A DNA stretch of 33,930 nucleotides from Psilocybe azurescens (taxonomy: Eukaryota; Basidiomycota; Agaricomycetes; Agaricales; Agrocybaceae). Below are positions 11,459 through 21,599 of the stretch, one piece after another (position 1 is the stretch's first letter; each line of letters starts with the position of its first letter). The notes beneath the pieces are model-generated. The model saw nothing but the letters and a program-made list of their open reading frames with translations, made no database searches and had not been told where the DNA came from. The translations under genes and the position numbers were made by a program. The stretch spans positions 1-33,930 of the forward strand of contig JAJIRX010000076.1 in assembly GCA_023853785.1 (NCBI GenBank). The letters are read 5' to 3'.

Positions 11459-12350
11459 AGGTCACGAAGTGGCCGTTAGCTGGCACATATTAGATGGTAT
11501 TGGAGATGAGAGGAAGGGCGTAAGGGATGTTGGGCAATAGAGGTGAACGTGGACGTTGTCTTTGGCTACAAGGAGCTGTGATCGTGTTCGATTTGCCCGC
11601 AGGTCACGAGCGGCCATTAGCTGGCGCTGGTATTAGATGGTATTGGAGACGAGAGGAAGGGCGTAAGGGATGTTGGGCAATAGAGGTGAACGTGGACATT
11701 GTCTTCGGCTACAAGGAGCTGCGATCGTGTTCGATTTGCCCGCAGGTGTCGAAGCGGCCGTTAGCTGGCACATTTTGGATGATATTGGAGACGAGAGGAA
11801 GGGCGTAAGGGATGTTGGGCAATAGAGGTGAACGTGGACATTGTCTTCGGCTACAAGGAGCTGCGATCGTGTTCGATTTGCCCGCAGGTGTCGAGCGGCT
11901 GTTAGCTGGCACATTTTGGATGATATTGGAGACGAGAGGACGGGTGTAAGGGATGTTGGGCAATAGAGGTGAACGTTGACGTTGTGTTCAGCTACAAGGA
12001 GCTACAATCGTGTTCGATTTGCCCGCGGGTGTCGAGCGGCCGTTAGCTGGCACATTTTGGATGATATTGGAGACGAGAGGAAGGGCATAGGGGATGTTGG
12101 GCAATAGAGGTGAACGTTGACGTTGTGTTCGGCTACAAGGAGCTACGATCGTGTTCGATTTGCCCGCAGGTGTCGAAGCGGCCGTTAGCTGGCACGTTTT
12201 GGATGATATTTGAGATGAGAGGAAGGGCGTAAGGGATGTTGGGCAATAGAGGTGAACGTTGACGTTGTGTTCGGCTACAAGGAGCTACGATCGTGTTCAA
12301 TTTGCCCGCAGGTGTCGAAGCGGCCATTAGCTGGCGCGTTTTGGATGGTA
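11318..12350. repeat. Minisatellite, about 142-bp unit, seven copies plus partial ends
   Basis: The word GGGATGTTGGGCAATA recurs at 11382, 11524, 11667, 11809, 11950, 12091 and 12233, with spacings of 141-143 bp. Each unit also carries CTACAAGGAGCT, GATCGTGTTC, TTTGCCCGCAGGT and GCTGGC in the same order. Units differ by scattered substitutions. The unit length is not a multiple of three, so successive copies read in different frames. Confidence 0.95.
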
Positions 12351-12673
12351 GCACAACGACGATCAAATCACCGGTATGGATGTGGAGAGGATCGAAGTTC
12401 TGAAAAGTAGAAAAGACGGAATAGATTAGTTCTCAGATAATATACATAAGAACATCCAAAACAAAAACAAAAAACAAACCTCCATGTTACAAACAGAACC
12501 AGCTGGCGATCCTTGTTGGTCAAATGGCGCATTTCGTCCAAACGATCGGTGGTGTCAGGCATCATCCTGCGTTCAAATGCAGACCCGACGAGAGCAGAGG
12601 TAGAGTCTTGTGGATTGAGCGCATGTCCGTAGGCCCCAAGATGAGAGCAAGAGCAAGAGCGAAAACAAAACAC

Positions 12674-12831
12674 CGTCTCCGATTATCGTTCAAACAACGT
12701 GATCGCGTGAACTCACTCAGACCTGAGGCGACCAGCGTCCAGTACTACTTTATTAAGTTCAGGCTCACATCGTATCGTCTCCTCAATCTACGCCGCTGTT
12801 TCCCTTGGTCTTGCCTGCCAGTCAACCGATC
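12674..12831. promoter_or_regulatory. Likely promoter region upstream of the Plavaka transposase
   Basis: This short stretch precedes the transposase ATG at 12832 and also lies upstream of possible minus-strand exons, so it may be bidirectional. A pyrimidine-rich leader (CTCCTCAATCTA, then TTTCCCTTGGTCTTG) lies just before the start, a common fungal feature. No specific site was identified. Confidence 0.3.
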
Positions 12832-15800
12832 ATGACTGGATTTCAATGTCCCGCGCCTCAATGCTCCAGGGCCTTTGCACGTAACAGCGGTCTGTCGGCC
12901 CACATGAACAAGTGTGCCCACCTACTTGAGACGCGAAGGAGGGCCCAAGTACTCCGGAAGGAATTGGGGACTACTACGCTGTCAACTAGAAGTCCAGGCA
13001 GGAAAGAAAGGATAGAGGTGAGTAGTGTTGGCTGCCTGATATAATTTTTTCGATACTCAACTATGCTGAAGGCCAGGCAGCATTGTCAGTCTGATGCCGC
13101 AGCTGATAATCCTTCACTTCTCAACCTCCCAATTGAAATGGAGGTAGATTCGACCCTACACCGCCACCAGTTACAACATCTGGACGCCCTCGTCGGCGAG
13201 TACAGGCTTCCCGCCCGTTTTAGAGACACCCTCCCTGAACCGCCTCCCCATTACCACTGGCAGAATCCATCGAGCCACCCGCTGTTCGTCGTGTCATACT
13301 ACATGTCCTCGATCGTTTTGACTCCTTGGCCAATGTATTCGGGGTATGGAGACACTATCCTCGGTGGCCAAACCGAGACCCTGACTCCGCACTATCTCTT
13401 GAAGATCTAGCAGACAAACCAACCTCTTTCAATACCCTCAAACCGATTACTGAGATTCTGGATGTGGTCACTTCACACATACGCGGTCTGGCACCTGCAG
13501 CACTTGGTCTTTTCAAGTGGGCGAACAATGGACAAACAGTAAAATCCTATGAACAAATCAATGAACTTATCCGAACTGTTTTGCTCGCCAAAGACTTCAA
13601 TGTCCAGGATCTCATAGGCTTCGATATTCAAAGAGAGAGTGCCCAACTTGACCAAGCACTAGCCCAATCGTCTCTGCGCAGCCAATTTCAGGAGAGCACA
13701 GTCGACATATTGCTTCCATCCGGAGTTCCACATCAACCTCCGAAGCCATTTACTGTTCATGGCCTTTTACACTGTTCACTTACATCTGTAATTGTGGAGG
13801 CGTTCACTGGTCCATTAGCCCACCACTACCATTATTCACCTTTCATACTCAAGCACCACTCGCCAATCACAAATGCTGAAGAAAGAATATTCTGGGAGGT
13901 CTACAGTTCTGAAGCATTTGTCAAGGAACATGAGGAGATTCAGAGGCATGGCTTGCTCCCACCTGATGACCTTGGTTGCACACGGGAGAAGGTTGTGGCG
14001 GCGCTTCAGCCAAGCTCTGATGCAACTCACTTTACGAGCTTTGGCACAGCAACAGCATGGCCAATTTATGTGATGTTTGGAAATTGTTCAAAATACATTT
14101 GTGCGCAGCCCAGCTCAGGTGCTCTTCACCATCTGGCCTACATTCCTTCAGTATGTGATCAGGTGTCAATTGGTGATTAGTTATTGATTATCCATTGTAA
14201 GCTGCCCGCCTCATTCCGAGACTTTGCCTCCGAGCATCATGCAAAGTGGAAACAACAAAAGCGCGACATACTGACACACTGTCGCAGAGAATTAATTCAT
14301 GCTGTATGGAAACTCATATTGGACGACAAATTTATTCATGCATATAAGTATGGCATTGTTATAAAGTGCATTGATGGCATTGAACGGAGAATCTACCTCG
14401 ATTCTTCACCTACTCGGTGGATTATCCGGAGAAGTAGGGTTTTATGACTTCCATATATCGTCCAGCAATTAACATACATTTTTACAGGGTCTTATTGGCT
14501 ACTATGCGTGATAAGGGACTGTGCCCATGCCCTAGATGTCTTGTTCCTAAATCACAGCTTGACCAGCTAGGCCTTCGACGTGACATAGCAATCAGGCTTA
14601 ATCGAGCTCGAAAGTTCATGGCCGAACAAGTAGAAACAGCTTGCAGGGCTATATACCACTTGGGGCATCCAATAAAAGGCAAAGCTGTAGAAGATCTGCT
14701 GAAGGATTTTTCAGGCGTACCGACACAAGTAAGTGTCTCCAGAGTCAGTTCTAAGCCATGATTTATTGATTACATGTCAGAATGCATTTGTGGAACGACT
14801 TGGCCCAGACTTTAATCCTTCAAACATGTTGGTGGTCGACCTTTGCATGAATTTGAATTAGGAACCTGGAAAACCTCTTCACACATCTCATCCGTCTGTT
14901 ATATGCAGCTGGTCATGGTTCTGATGAGTTTGTTGGCGAACTTGACAAACGGTAAATGACAGATCTCACGGCTGATATAGATATGGTCTAACTTAAACTA
15001 TTACAGATACCGACAGATCTCAACGTTTGGAGATGGCACCATTCGCAACTTCTCACAAAACTCCTCAGAGATGAAAAAGCTAGCTGGTTGTGATTTTGAG
15101 GATCTTCTTCAGGTAATGAATATGATTTGTATACTATTAGTTGCTCTGCTGATTGCTCTGTATAGTGTGCTATTCCTGTGTTTGAAGGTTTACTTCCAGG
15201 AGAGCATAACCACCGTCTTATGAAGTTACTGTACCAAACATCTGAGTGGCATGGTCTAGCTAAGATGTGCATTCATACCGAGGGTACTTTGGAACTGCTT
15301 GAAGAACTTACAGTGGAGTTTGGAAAATTGATGCATGAATTCCGTGACCTCACTTGTGACCAGTTTGATACCCAAGAGCTGCCCCGTGAAGTTGAAGCAC
15401 GAAACCGGTGTGAGACTCGTCGACAGGCACAAGCCAATGCCCTGTCCAAGTCCACTGCTTTTGCACCAGATTCAACAACTCCAAATGATCCTGGTCCCAC
15501 TCATGCAAATGAAATGTCATCAATGCCAGGATCGATAGGGCAATCAGGACAACAATCAGCCCAGCCAAAATCAGGACGAAAACCCAAGAAATTCAATTTA
15601 TTTACGGTAAAGTTCCACTTTCTAGGTGACTATGTGCAGCACATCCGGCTATTTGGGACCACAGATTCATATTCAACACAGCTTGTAAGTGCTTTTCAAC
15701 ATTAGAATATATAATATGCTCATATATGTCTGACAGGGTGAACTGGCCCACCGTCTAATCAAAGCACTCTACAAGTTGACAAATAAAAAGAATGCCAACA

Positions 15801-16962
15801 AACAGATCGCTCATAGATATAGCCGTATGACAGCATTACGTGGTCAAGACTCATATCAAACACAAACCGATGCTGAAAAATTAGAGGCCAACAAAGAAGC
15901 ACCGACCCACCTCATTCATTATATCTCCAAGTCCCGAAACCAGCCTGTATCTATATTTTCTTTTGTACAAAGACAATATGACCCTGCCAAAAGGTGTGCT
16001 TTCTTTAAACAATCATTGTGTATTAACCAATGATTTTATCCTTAGAATTTCTTTTGCAATCTGAAGAATCATCTCTTGGGCCGCTTGCTGGGCTTTGAGT
16101 TTGATGGCGACGACACAGATAACATGTTCACCAACAATGACCGCAATGACCTTCAAATTATCAACAACACAATGTACAGAGTCAACACTGTTCGTGTGAA
16201 CTACACAACATATGACATGCGGCGAGCGTATGACACAATCAACCCTCGTAACCATCCTTTTGTCATGGTTCTTTCACCTGAAAGTGAATCAGGTGCCCAC
16301 CCATTCTGGTACGCATCAGTGATGGGTATCTTTCATGTCGAAGTTCAGCATACAGGGCACAGATCCCGCCAATTTTAACAGGCAGCAAATGGAGTTTTGT
16401 GGGTACGCTGGCTGGGTGTTGAACCAGGCTATCAGTTTGGTCGCAAACGAGCACGGCTACCAAAGATAGGATTTGTTCCAGAGGCCGATGAATTTGCCTT
16501 CGGTTTTCTTGATCCCTCCATTGTGATTCGTGGATGTCACCTCTTGCCTGCCTTTGTGGATGGCAGAACCAATATGCTCTTAAGTACAACCGGCCCTACT
16601 GAAGCTCGACGTGAACAAAGTACAGATGACTGGGCTAATTATTATGTGGGAATGTGAGATATTTTAAACCAGTTTATATGCTTAAGTTTCTGATTTTTCT
16701 TAGATTTGTGGACCGTGATATGCTTGCACGTCACCTTGGTGTAGGCATCGGACACAAGGATAGCTCAGGCAAGCAGGTGCTTGAAGAAAACGTAGAAACA
16801 GTACGTGAGGAAGGCCTTCCCAATGAAGATGAAGACATTTGGCTACAAGGCCAATACAATGACAATGACAACGAATCTGATAACAGCAATTCAGAATCTG
16901 AACATGAACCTTATTCAGAAGATGACTTCAGCGACAACGACAATGGATATGACAATTTATAA
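12832..16962 (+). CDS. Plavaka-family transposase, ten exons
   Basis: The predicted DNA transposase is about 1220 aa and should cut and move the surrounding element in the nucleus. The N-terminus has a C-X4-C-X12-H-X3-C zinc finger (CPAPQC ... HMNKC), typical of this family. Family-typical blocks follow: WRHYPRWPNRDPDSALSLED, FGTATAWPIYVMFGNCSKY, LGDYVQHIRLFGTTDSYSTQ, RVNYTTYDMRRAYDTINPR, LGVEPGYQFGRKRARLPKIG and FGFLDPSIVIRGCHLLPAF. The tail (about 60 aa) is Asn/Asp/Glu/Ser-rich. Exons: 12832-13017, 13072-14150, 14202-14433, 14488-14728, 14781-14951, 15007-15112, 15166-15684, 15737-15993, 16046-16653, 16704-16962. Seven one-base corrections are needed, at the runs near 13246, 14396, 14842, 14874, 15989, 16355 and 16395. 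The exons sum to 3658; the net +5 gives 3663, an exact multiple of three. Read literally the gene is broken. Confidence 0.85.
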
Positions 16963-16996
16963 GACTAAGTTAACTCGCTTATATTATGTACTACTT

Positions 16997-17808
16997 TTAT
17001 GCTCCCTGTGTAAGCTTCATTGTAATATCATCCAACAGCTTTTTCAGTGAATCAAATTTGTTCGTTATTTCTGCAACCTCAGCCACCTTCTTGTCAAACT
17101 CCTTTCCATGCTCAGCCTGCATCTTCTCCAGTAATGCCATCCGGGCCTTCAGCCCAGTAATTTCAAGATCTTTACTGGACATTTTGGTCTTCAGAGCGTT
17201 ATCGCGAACATCAGCCTCATTGAGCTCGCCGAGGGCAGCCTCTGCCAGGTCCATGAATCCTTTCATGGCCGCTTTGGCCCTGTCAAAGTGTTCCTGCAAT
17301 CGACTGACATAGATATCGTCTGAAAATGAACCAACAGCTGCCGCTGAATAGGTAGGCAATCAGCCATCAGTATTTTATGATGAGAAATCTAACGTTCATA
17401 CCTCCAGGAGTGAACATACTGTGGATTGGTCAGCATAGATTGTAATGCAAGAATGTGAGGCACGCACACTTCAAGAGCCTCTTCACAGCAGATCGCACTC
17501 TTGCGCTTTGCACGGTGTTCAGACAGAACCTCAGGCTCGGACTCAGAGATACTCTCTGGAGACAATCTCAACTCCGCACGAGGTTTGGCATGCATTCGAT
17601 AATCCCTTGCCTTGTTTCTTTTGGATGCACTAGCCGTAACTCATTTGAAGGCTGTCAGTTTATGTTTTGACATGGGATGGCTGGGGATTTGGCCGGGCAA
17701 TGGGGTTTGAGGGTTTGAAGAAGCATGAGACCCAGAAGCAGCCTGGTGCTTAGACGGAGAATTACTGCTAGAATGACTACTGGCAGGAGAGCCAGTTATT
17801 TTAGGCAT
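16997..17808 (-). CDS. Coiled-coil protein, accessory gene of the transposon
   Basis: The minus strand starts MPKITGSPASSHSSSNSPSK at 17808, a Ser-rich disordered head. It continues with the basic stretch ASKRNKARDYRMHAKPRAEL and EEALEVCVPHILALQSMLTN. After an intron (about 17340-17400) it ends in a long heptad-like helix (LQEHFDRAKAAMKGFMDLAE, EITGLKARMALLEKMQAEHG, EITNKFDSLKKLLDDITMKL). It is convergent with the transposase, leaving 34 bp between the stops. In-frame TGA at about 17638 interrupts the head, and the last intron is one base out of phase. Both could be sequence errors or undetected splicing. I recall similar basic-plus-coiled-coil proteins in mushrooms; its role is unknown, but a nuclear DNA-element partner of the transposase is a fair guess. 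Confidence 0.55.
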
Positions 17809-18167
17809 TAGACGTTGGTTGCAAAGAAGAGCTGGCAGGCTGCGGCTGACAAAATTCTAGGACAGCGGATACAATCGAGGGCGGCATCGGCACAATTTGG
17901 ACAACTACATTGTGATAATGCTGTCCACGTTATCAAGTAATATAGGTTAGTATAATATTGATATCACCATTATATGCACAATGTAACATACCATAAGATT
18001 CCAATGAGATTATAAAGTACGGTAAGGTATCTGCAATGATTGCAGCGCAACGTGATGTGGTAGCCGCAGGATCAAGATTTGTAATCAGGTGTAATTATTC
18101 TGCAGACTTTATATGACATTATATGGCGATGTCAGATTGTCATGAGGATCACGATGGTTGTAACTGG
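17809..18167. other. Right subterminal region of the DNA transposon
   Basis: This stretch is non-coding and AT-rich after 17920. It shares short words (TATAAT, ATTACA/TGTAAT, ACCGTA) with the left subterminal region. Confidence 0.4.
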
Positions 18168-18191
18168 TATATGATTTTCCACAAATCCCTG
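18168..18191 (-). repeat. Right terminal inverted repeat of the DNA transposon
   Basis: Its reverse complement starts CAGGGATT and ends ATCATATA, as the left end at 6581 does, with one extra base in the middle. CAT precedes it on the same strand, as on the left side. Confidence 0.6.
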
Positions 18192-18234
18192 ATGACGGTC
18201 AATAACAGGGCCTTCATCGTCCTCACCAGCGCCA

Positions 18235-19329
18235 TTGTCTCCCCCCCCTACTCAGCGGTTCAGCTCCCAGCAGCATGTGATGCTGCTGGGCCTGTGCCGT
18301 CCTTGCCACCGCCGTTGCCTCCCCCTGCACTCGATGGTTCCCAGCCCAGCAACATTGTGTGCTGCTGGGTGTTCATCGTCCCTGCCGTCCCTGCCGTCCC
18401 TCAACTCAATGGTTCCCAGCCCAGCAACATTGTGTGCTGCTGGGTGTTCATCGTCCTTGCCGTCCCTCAACTCAATGGTTCCCAGCCCAGCAGCATCGCA
18501 TGCTGCTGGGCCTTCATCGTCTTTGCCGGTGCCATCGTCTCCCCCTACTCGATGGTTCAGTTTCCAGCTGCATGTGATGCTGCTGGGCCTGTGCCGTCCT
18601 CACTGCCTCTGCTGCGCTCACGGTTCCCAGCCTAGCAGCAATGCATGCTGCTGGCCTTCTGCTGTCCTTGTTGTCGCCACCTCCTCCCCCAGCACTCGAC
18701 TTGCTCCTCTTCACAGGAGCAGCAACCTTTGGGAACGGGTAGCCTCCTGCCGCCCCACCTCCTGTTGCTGCACTCCCACCCAGCGCACCTGCACCTGCAC
18801 TCGCACTCCGCCCAACACTCCCCCATCTGCCCAACACTCCCCCATCTGCCCAACACTCCCCCATCTGCCCAACACTCCCCATCTGCCCCCACCCCCACCT
18901 CCCGCCCCCAAACCTGCCAAAGCCCCCAAACCTGCCCGTCCTGCTCTCCTCGCCCTCTGTCTCCATCTCCGTCTCGTTCCCGCTCTCCTTGCCCCCTGCC
19001 CTGTTCGCATTCGTGAGCGAGAGCGTAGCGGGGAATGCGGAGCGGTTAAAGATCTTCATGGTCGCGATGTCCGTGTCCTGGCTCGGGAAGTGCACGTTCT
19101 TCAGCGCGTGGGATGCGAGAACATCGTCAATGTGGCCAATGTGAGTGACAAGGAGAGGGAGGGTGAGAGCAGCGGCGACGTGGATGTTGCCATGGATGTG
19201 GACACAAGCAAGGAGAGCGAGGAGATGGACGAGGTAAGCGACGGCGGTGCATCCAGCGAATGTGGTATGCCGTCGATGGAGTTCGACAGCGAGGCATCGG
19301 TGGACATTGGCAAGGAAGCACTAGGCTGA
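18235..19329 (+). CDS. Doubtful long open frame in GC-rich repeat DNA
   Basis: A 364-codon open frame crosses the hairpin minisatellite and a Pro-rich tandem repeat, then ends in an acidic tail (DVDVAMDVDTSKESEEMDEV, MEFDSEASVDIGKEALG). The opposite strand is also open (18514-19095, with FPSQDTDIATMKIFNRSAFP and a Gly-rich part). The composition alone can keep both strands open, and no domain is visible, so neither is a secure gene. The acidic tail and the minus-strand MKIFNRSAFPATLSLTNANR segment are the least repeat-like parts. Confidence 0.2.
   Translation: MSPPPTQRFSSQQHVMLLGLCRPCHRRCLPLHSMVPSPATLCAAGCSSSLPSLPSLNSMVPSPATLCAAGCSSSLPSLNSMVPSPAASHAAGPSSSLPVPSSPPTRWFSFQLHVMLLGLCRPHCLCCAHGSQPSSNACCWPSAVLVVATSSPSTRLAPLHRSSNLWERVASCRPTSCCCTPTQRTCTCTRTPPNTPPSAQHSPICPTLPHLPNTPHLPPPPPPAPKPAKAPKPARPALLALCLHLRLVPALLAPCPVRIRERERSGECGAVKDLHGRDVRVLAREVHVLQRVGCENIVNVANVSDKEREGESSGDVDVAMDVDTSKESEEMDEVSDGGASSECGMPSMEFDSEASVDIGKEALG
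18236..18660. repeat. GC-rich minisatellite of hairpin units, six copies
   Basis: Six imperfect units of 66-79 bp begin with GGTT(C) near 18257, 18336, 18411, 18477, 18554 and 18622. Each contains a palindromic core in which CCAGCA(G/A)CA is followed within a few bases by TGCTGCTGG, so each unit can form a hairpin. CATCGTCC(T/C)TGCCGTCC-like linkers separate the cores. Confidence 0.85.
18811..18886. repeat. 19-bp tandem repeat, four copies
   Basis: The unit CCCAACACTCCCCCATCTG is repeated about four times head to tail; the last copy has one C fewer. It lies within the GC-rich open frames above. Confidence 0.9.
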
Positions 19330-19357
19330 CGTTCGCGAAACTTGAATGTGAATACAA

Positions 19358-19719
19358 ATGCAGGCCAAGGTGCGGCATGCTCAGTGCGCTCGCCGCCCTC
19401 TGATGTGCTCCCTGTCCCTGTCCTCCTTGCCCTCCTTCACTCCCTCTCTGCCCACCCCCTGCACAGAATCCACATTCTGCGACGCAGCCCTTCTATGCAG
19501 CTCCGGCCACAACACACTCAGCAACACCGACTGGCTCGGGAACAGCCCCCTGCCCTTGCCCCCGCCCTGTGCAATTGAGCCCCCCCGAGCTGGAGGACTT
19601 GAGGCTGCTCTTCAGTGGCTTGCCATTCGAGAGCAGGATTGGGGACGAGTACCAGCCCAGCAGTATCGCGTGCATAACACTGGCACCCACTGTGCACATC
19701 CCATTACAGCGGTAGAATG
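19358..19719 (+). CDS. Possible coding segment, unknown function
   Basis: The frame reads TESTFCDAALLCSSGHNTLS and NTDWLGNSPLPLPPPCAIEP, then reaches a run of seven C (about 19581-19587). After the run, the neighbouring frame looks more protein-like: LEDLRLLFSGLPFESRIGDE and YQPSSIACITLAPTVHIPL, with a stop at 19717-19719. This suggests one gene with a miscounted C run. No family is recognised and the 5' end is not determined. Confidence 0.3.
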
Positions 19720-20529
19720 AGGGGTCACCCTGGTAAGCACCCTTAAAACAGCACCTCCATGCCATCCCTCTGACACTCATGCAGTCCACACACCCACCCA
19801 TGTAACGCAAACTTGAGCTTGACTGCTGGAGGATATGCCAATGTGTACCCTGTGCAGCTGACATGCAACAGATTAAATGTAAGTCATTGTGCTATCTTGC
19901 TTTCCTTCAATTCACGTTTGCTTTGCAAGTCCTTCTGGCTTCCGGTTGATGCAGTTTTTCTTTGGGTATTTAATTTGTGGTACCATTTGATCCTGATATG
20001 TATTTTGATGATCTGTGAAGACCAGATCTCATAGTCATTATGTCATTAATAAATATAATTTCCGTACATGTTGGATCATGATTTTCTGTATTTTAAGTGT
20101 GATAAAATTGGTAAAATCTGTCTATCTTTCCTTCGATAGAGTTATGATTTTTGACTTTTTACATCGTATAATAAGACCTTTGCTTTAGCTTTTTTATCTC
20201 TAAAGCTCGGAATTTTCACTCCTTACAACAGTCAGTCCCAGAAAGGAAGGGTATGAAATGTTCAATTTCGTGGATGTATTTCTGACCTCATTCCGCCCTT
20301 TCTTTCTGCCTCTCAGTGGCGGAATTGTCTCCTTAATGAGTCAGAAAATCAACCTTTCTGGAAGGTGGAATTTCTGACCTCCTAGGGCCCCTAGAGATAG
20401 GGCTGAGAACAAGAATCGAGTGTAACAGAATCTTGGGTTTGGGGGAAAGCCTGGAAGAGGGTCGAGAATTCAAATCTGTTACTTTAGTGAAATTAGTAGC
20501 ATAAATCGATGCGAACCCTCGTGACCAGC
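19720..20529. other. Intergenic, no gene recognised
   Basis: The sequence becomes AT-rich after about 19860. No supported open frame, RNA gene or tandem repeat was seen. Confidence 0.45.
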
Positions 20530-20890
20530 ACTTTGAGCGTAACGCGTCGGGACCTTTAATATTCAGGTGCCTTTTGTAGAGGTATAACAAGGGTTGTAAA
20601 AATTTCAATTATAAATCGACTTTGAACTTTGGAAAGTGTTTTATATGTGGGGAAGCCTGAATTGTCCTTAAGGAACTTTGTAGAGAAATCATGGGCATAC
20701 ATTCTTCTACAAAGCTGCTTTGAATTCTGTGCCCATTCAATTCAAGGCAACTTCGTAGGTCGTCACGTATTTGTGCTATTAAAGTCAATTCAGGTCTCCT
20801 CTGCAAAAGTTAACCTACATTTGAAATTTTTACAACCCTAACTATGCCTCTACAAAGGACTCTTGAATATCTAAAATCCTGATGTGTAAG
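20530..20890. repeat. Fold-back (MITE-like) element
   Basis: Left arm 20540-20608 and right arm 20821-20890 are inverted copies: GGGTTGTAAAAATTTCAA at 20591-20608 is matched exactly by its complement at 20821-20838. Outward from there CTTTTGTAGAGG and ATATTCA also pair with interruptions. The inner part pairs too, more weakly (CCTGAATTG... on both arms). It has no coding capacity. No target duplication was identified. Confidence 0.7.
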
Positions 20891-21089
20891 GGATCAACTC
20901 CAAACGAGGGATCAACACGAAACACCCCAAAGCAAACCCCTAGCGCACGCTAAACAGAAAGAAACCGATTTCCACCAATCAGCAGAAAGAAAAAGGCTGA
21001 AAAAAGTTTTCTTCTTCTTCCGAGGTGGTGGTAAGAAGTGAAAAATCTGAGTCGACTCAAGTGTACGAGAGACTTGAGTCACGCTATAA

Positions 21090-21152
21090 CAGAAAGGACG
21101 GTCTTTTTTTTTTTTTTTTTTTTTTCTAATCAAGTATGCAGAGAGGACGGTC
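21090..21152 (-). mobile_element. Tiny poly-A retroposed insertion with target-site duplications
   Basis: A run of 22 T (21104-21125) plus 13 bases is flanked by CAGAAAGGACGGTC (21090-21103) and CAGAGAGGACGGTC (21139-21152), which agree at 13 of 14 positions. On the minus strand this reads duplication, short body, poly-A tail, duplication: the layout left by LINE-type retroposition of a heavily 5'-truncated transcript. Confidence 0.45.
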
Positions 21153-21599
21153 CAAAATGTTGAATTCACTACATCTATAATATAAGAGAGCACGATGACT
21201 AAGCTTTTCTGAAAGAGGAAATAAATGTTACATAAGTCAAATTACTTAATCATGACAGCACACCGTTGTGTTTTTAGGGCCTGCGAAGCGGGGCCTTTTG
21301 AAACAAACAACCAGTGACTGATGGCAAACAATAAAATGGGTGCCACACAGTCTAAAAAAACATTCTGTGCCTAAATAATGCACCTCAATGTGTCTATTAG
21401 CTATTTCCAGTGGTGTTGACATTTTTCTGTGGCTGTTGGCTTTGGTAAGCAGTTGTTATGGTGGAGACTATTTATAAAAATTCAAATGCAAACCACTGAA
21501 TAAATTTGCAAACAATGAACACAATTGGGACAGTAAACAAGTTAGTATGAAATGAACTATCAGTTGGTGACAATGTTTTGAATGGAACAGGGTGGAACT

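Larger units (their letters stand above)
6581..18191. mobile_element. Large Plavaka-type (CACTA-like) DNA transposon with accessory genes
   Basis: The proposed element is about 11.6 kb. It encloses a Plavaka-family transposase (12832-16962) and at least four other genes on both strands. The ends were placed by an inverted repeat: CAGGGATT followed after a short variable middle by ATCATATA at 6581-6603, and the reverse complement of the same pattern at 18168-18191. The match extends three bases further out (CAT on both sides). Both subterminal zones are AT-rich and non-coding, as expected for transposase-binding regions. No convincing target-site duplication was found: the flanks read ...CACTACCAT on the left and ATGACGGT on the right. 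The boundaries are inference; the transposase identity is much firmer. Confidence 0.65.

Noticed and set aside
11318..12350. CRISPR array
   Set aside because: The units are contiguous 142-bp tandem repeats without unique spacers, in a eukaryotic genome.
6570..18200. Target-site duplication for the DNA transposon
   Set aside because: Flanks ...CACTACCAT and ATGACGGT share at most two or three bases in ways that depend on where the end is placed; not enough to claim.
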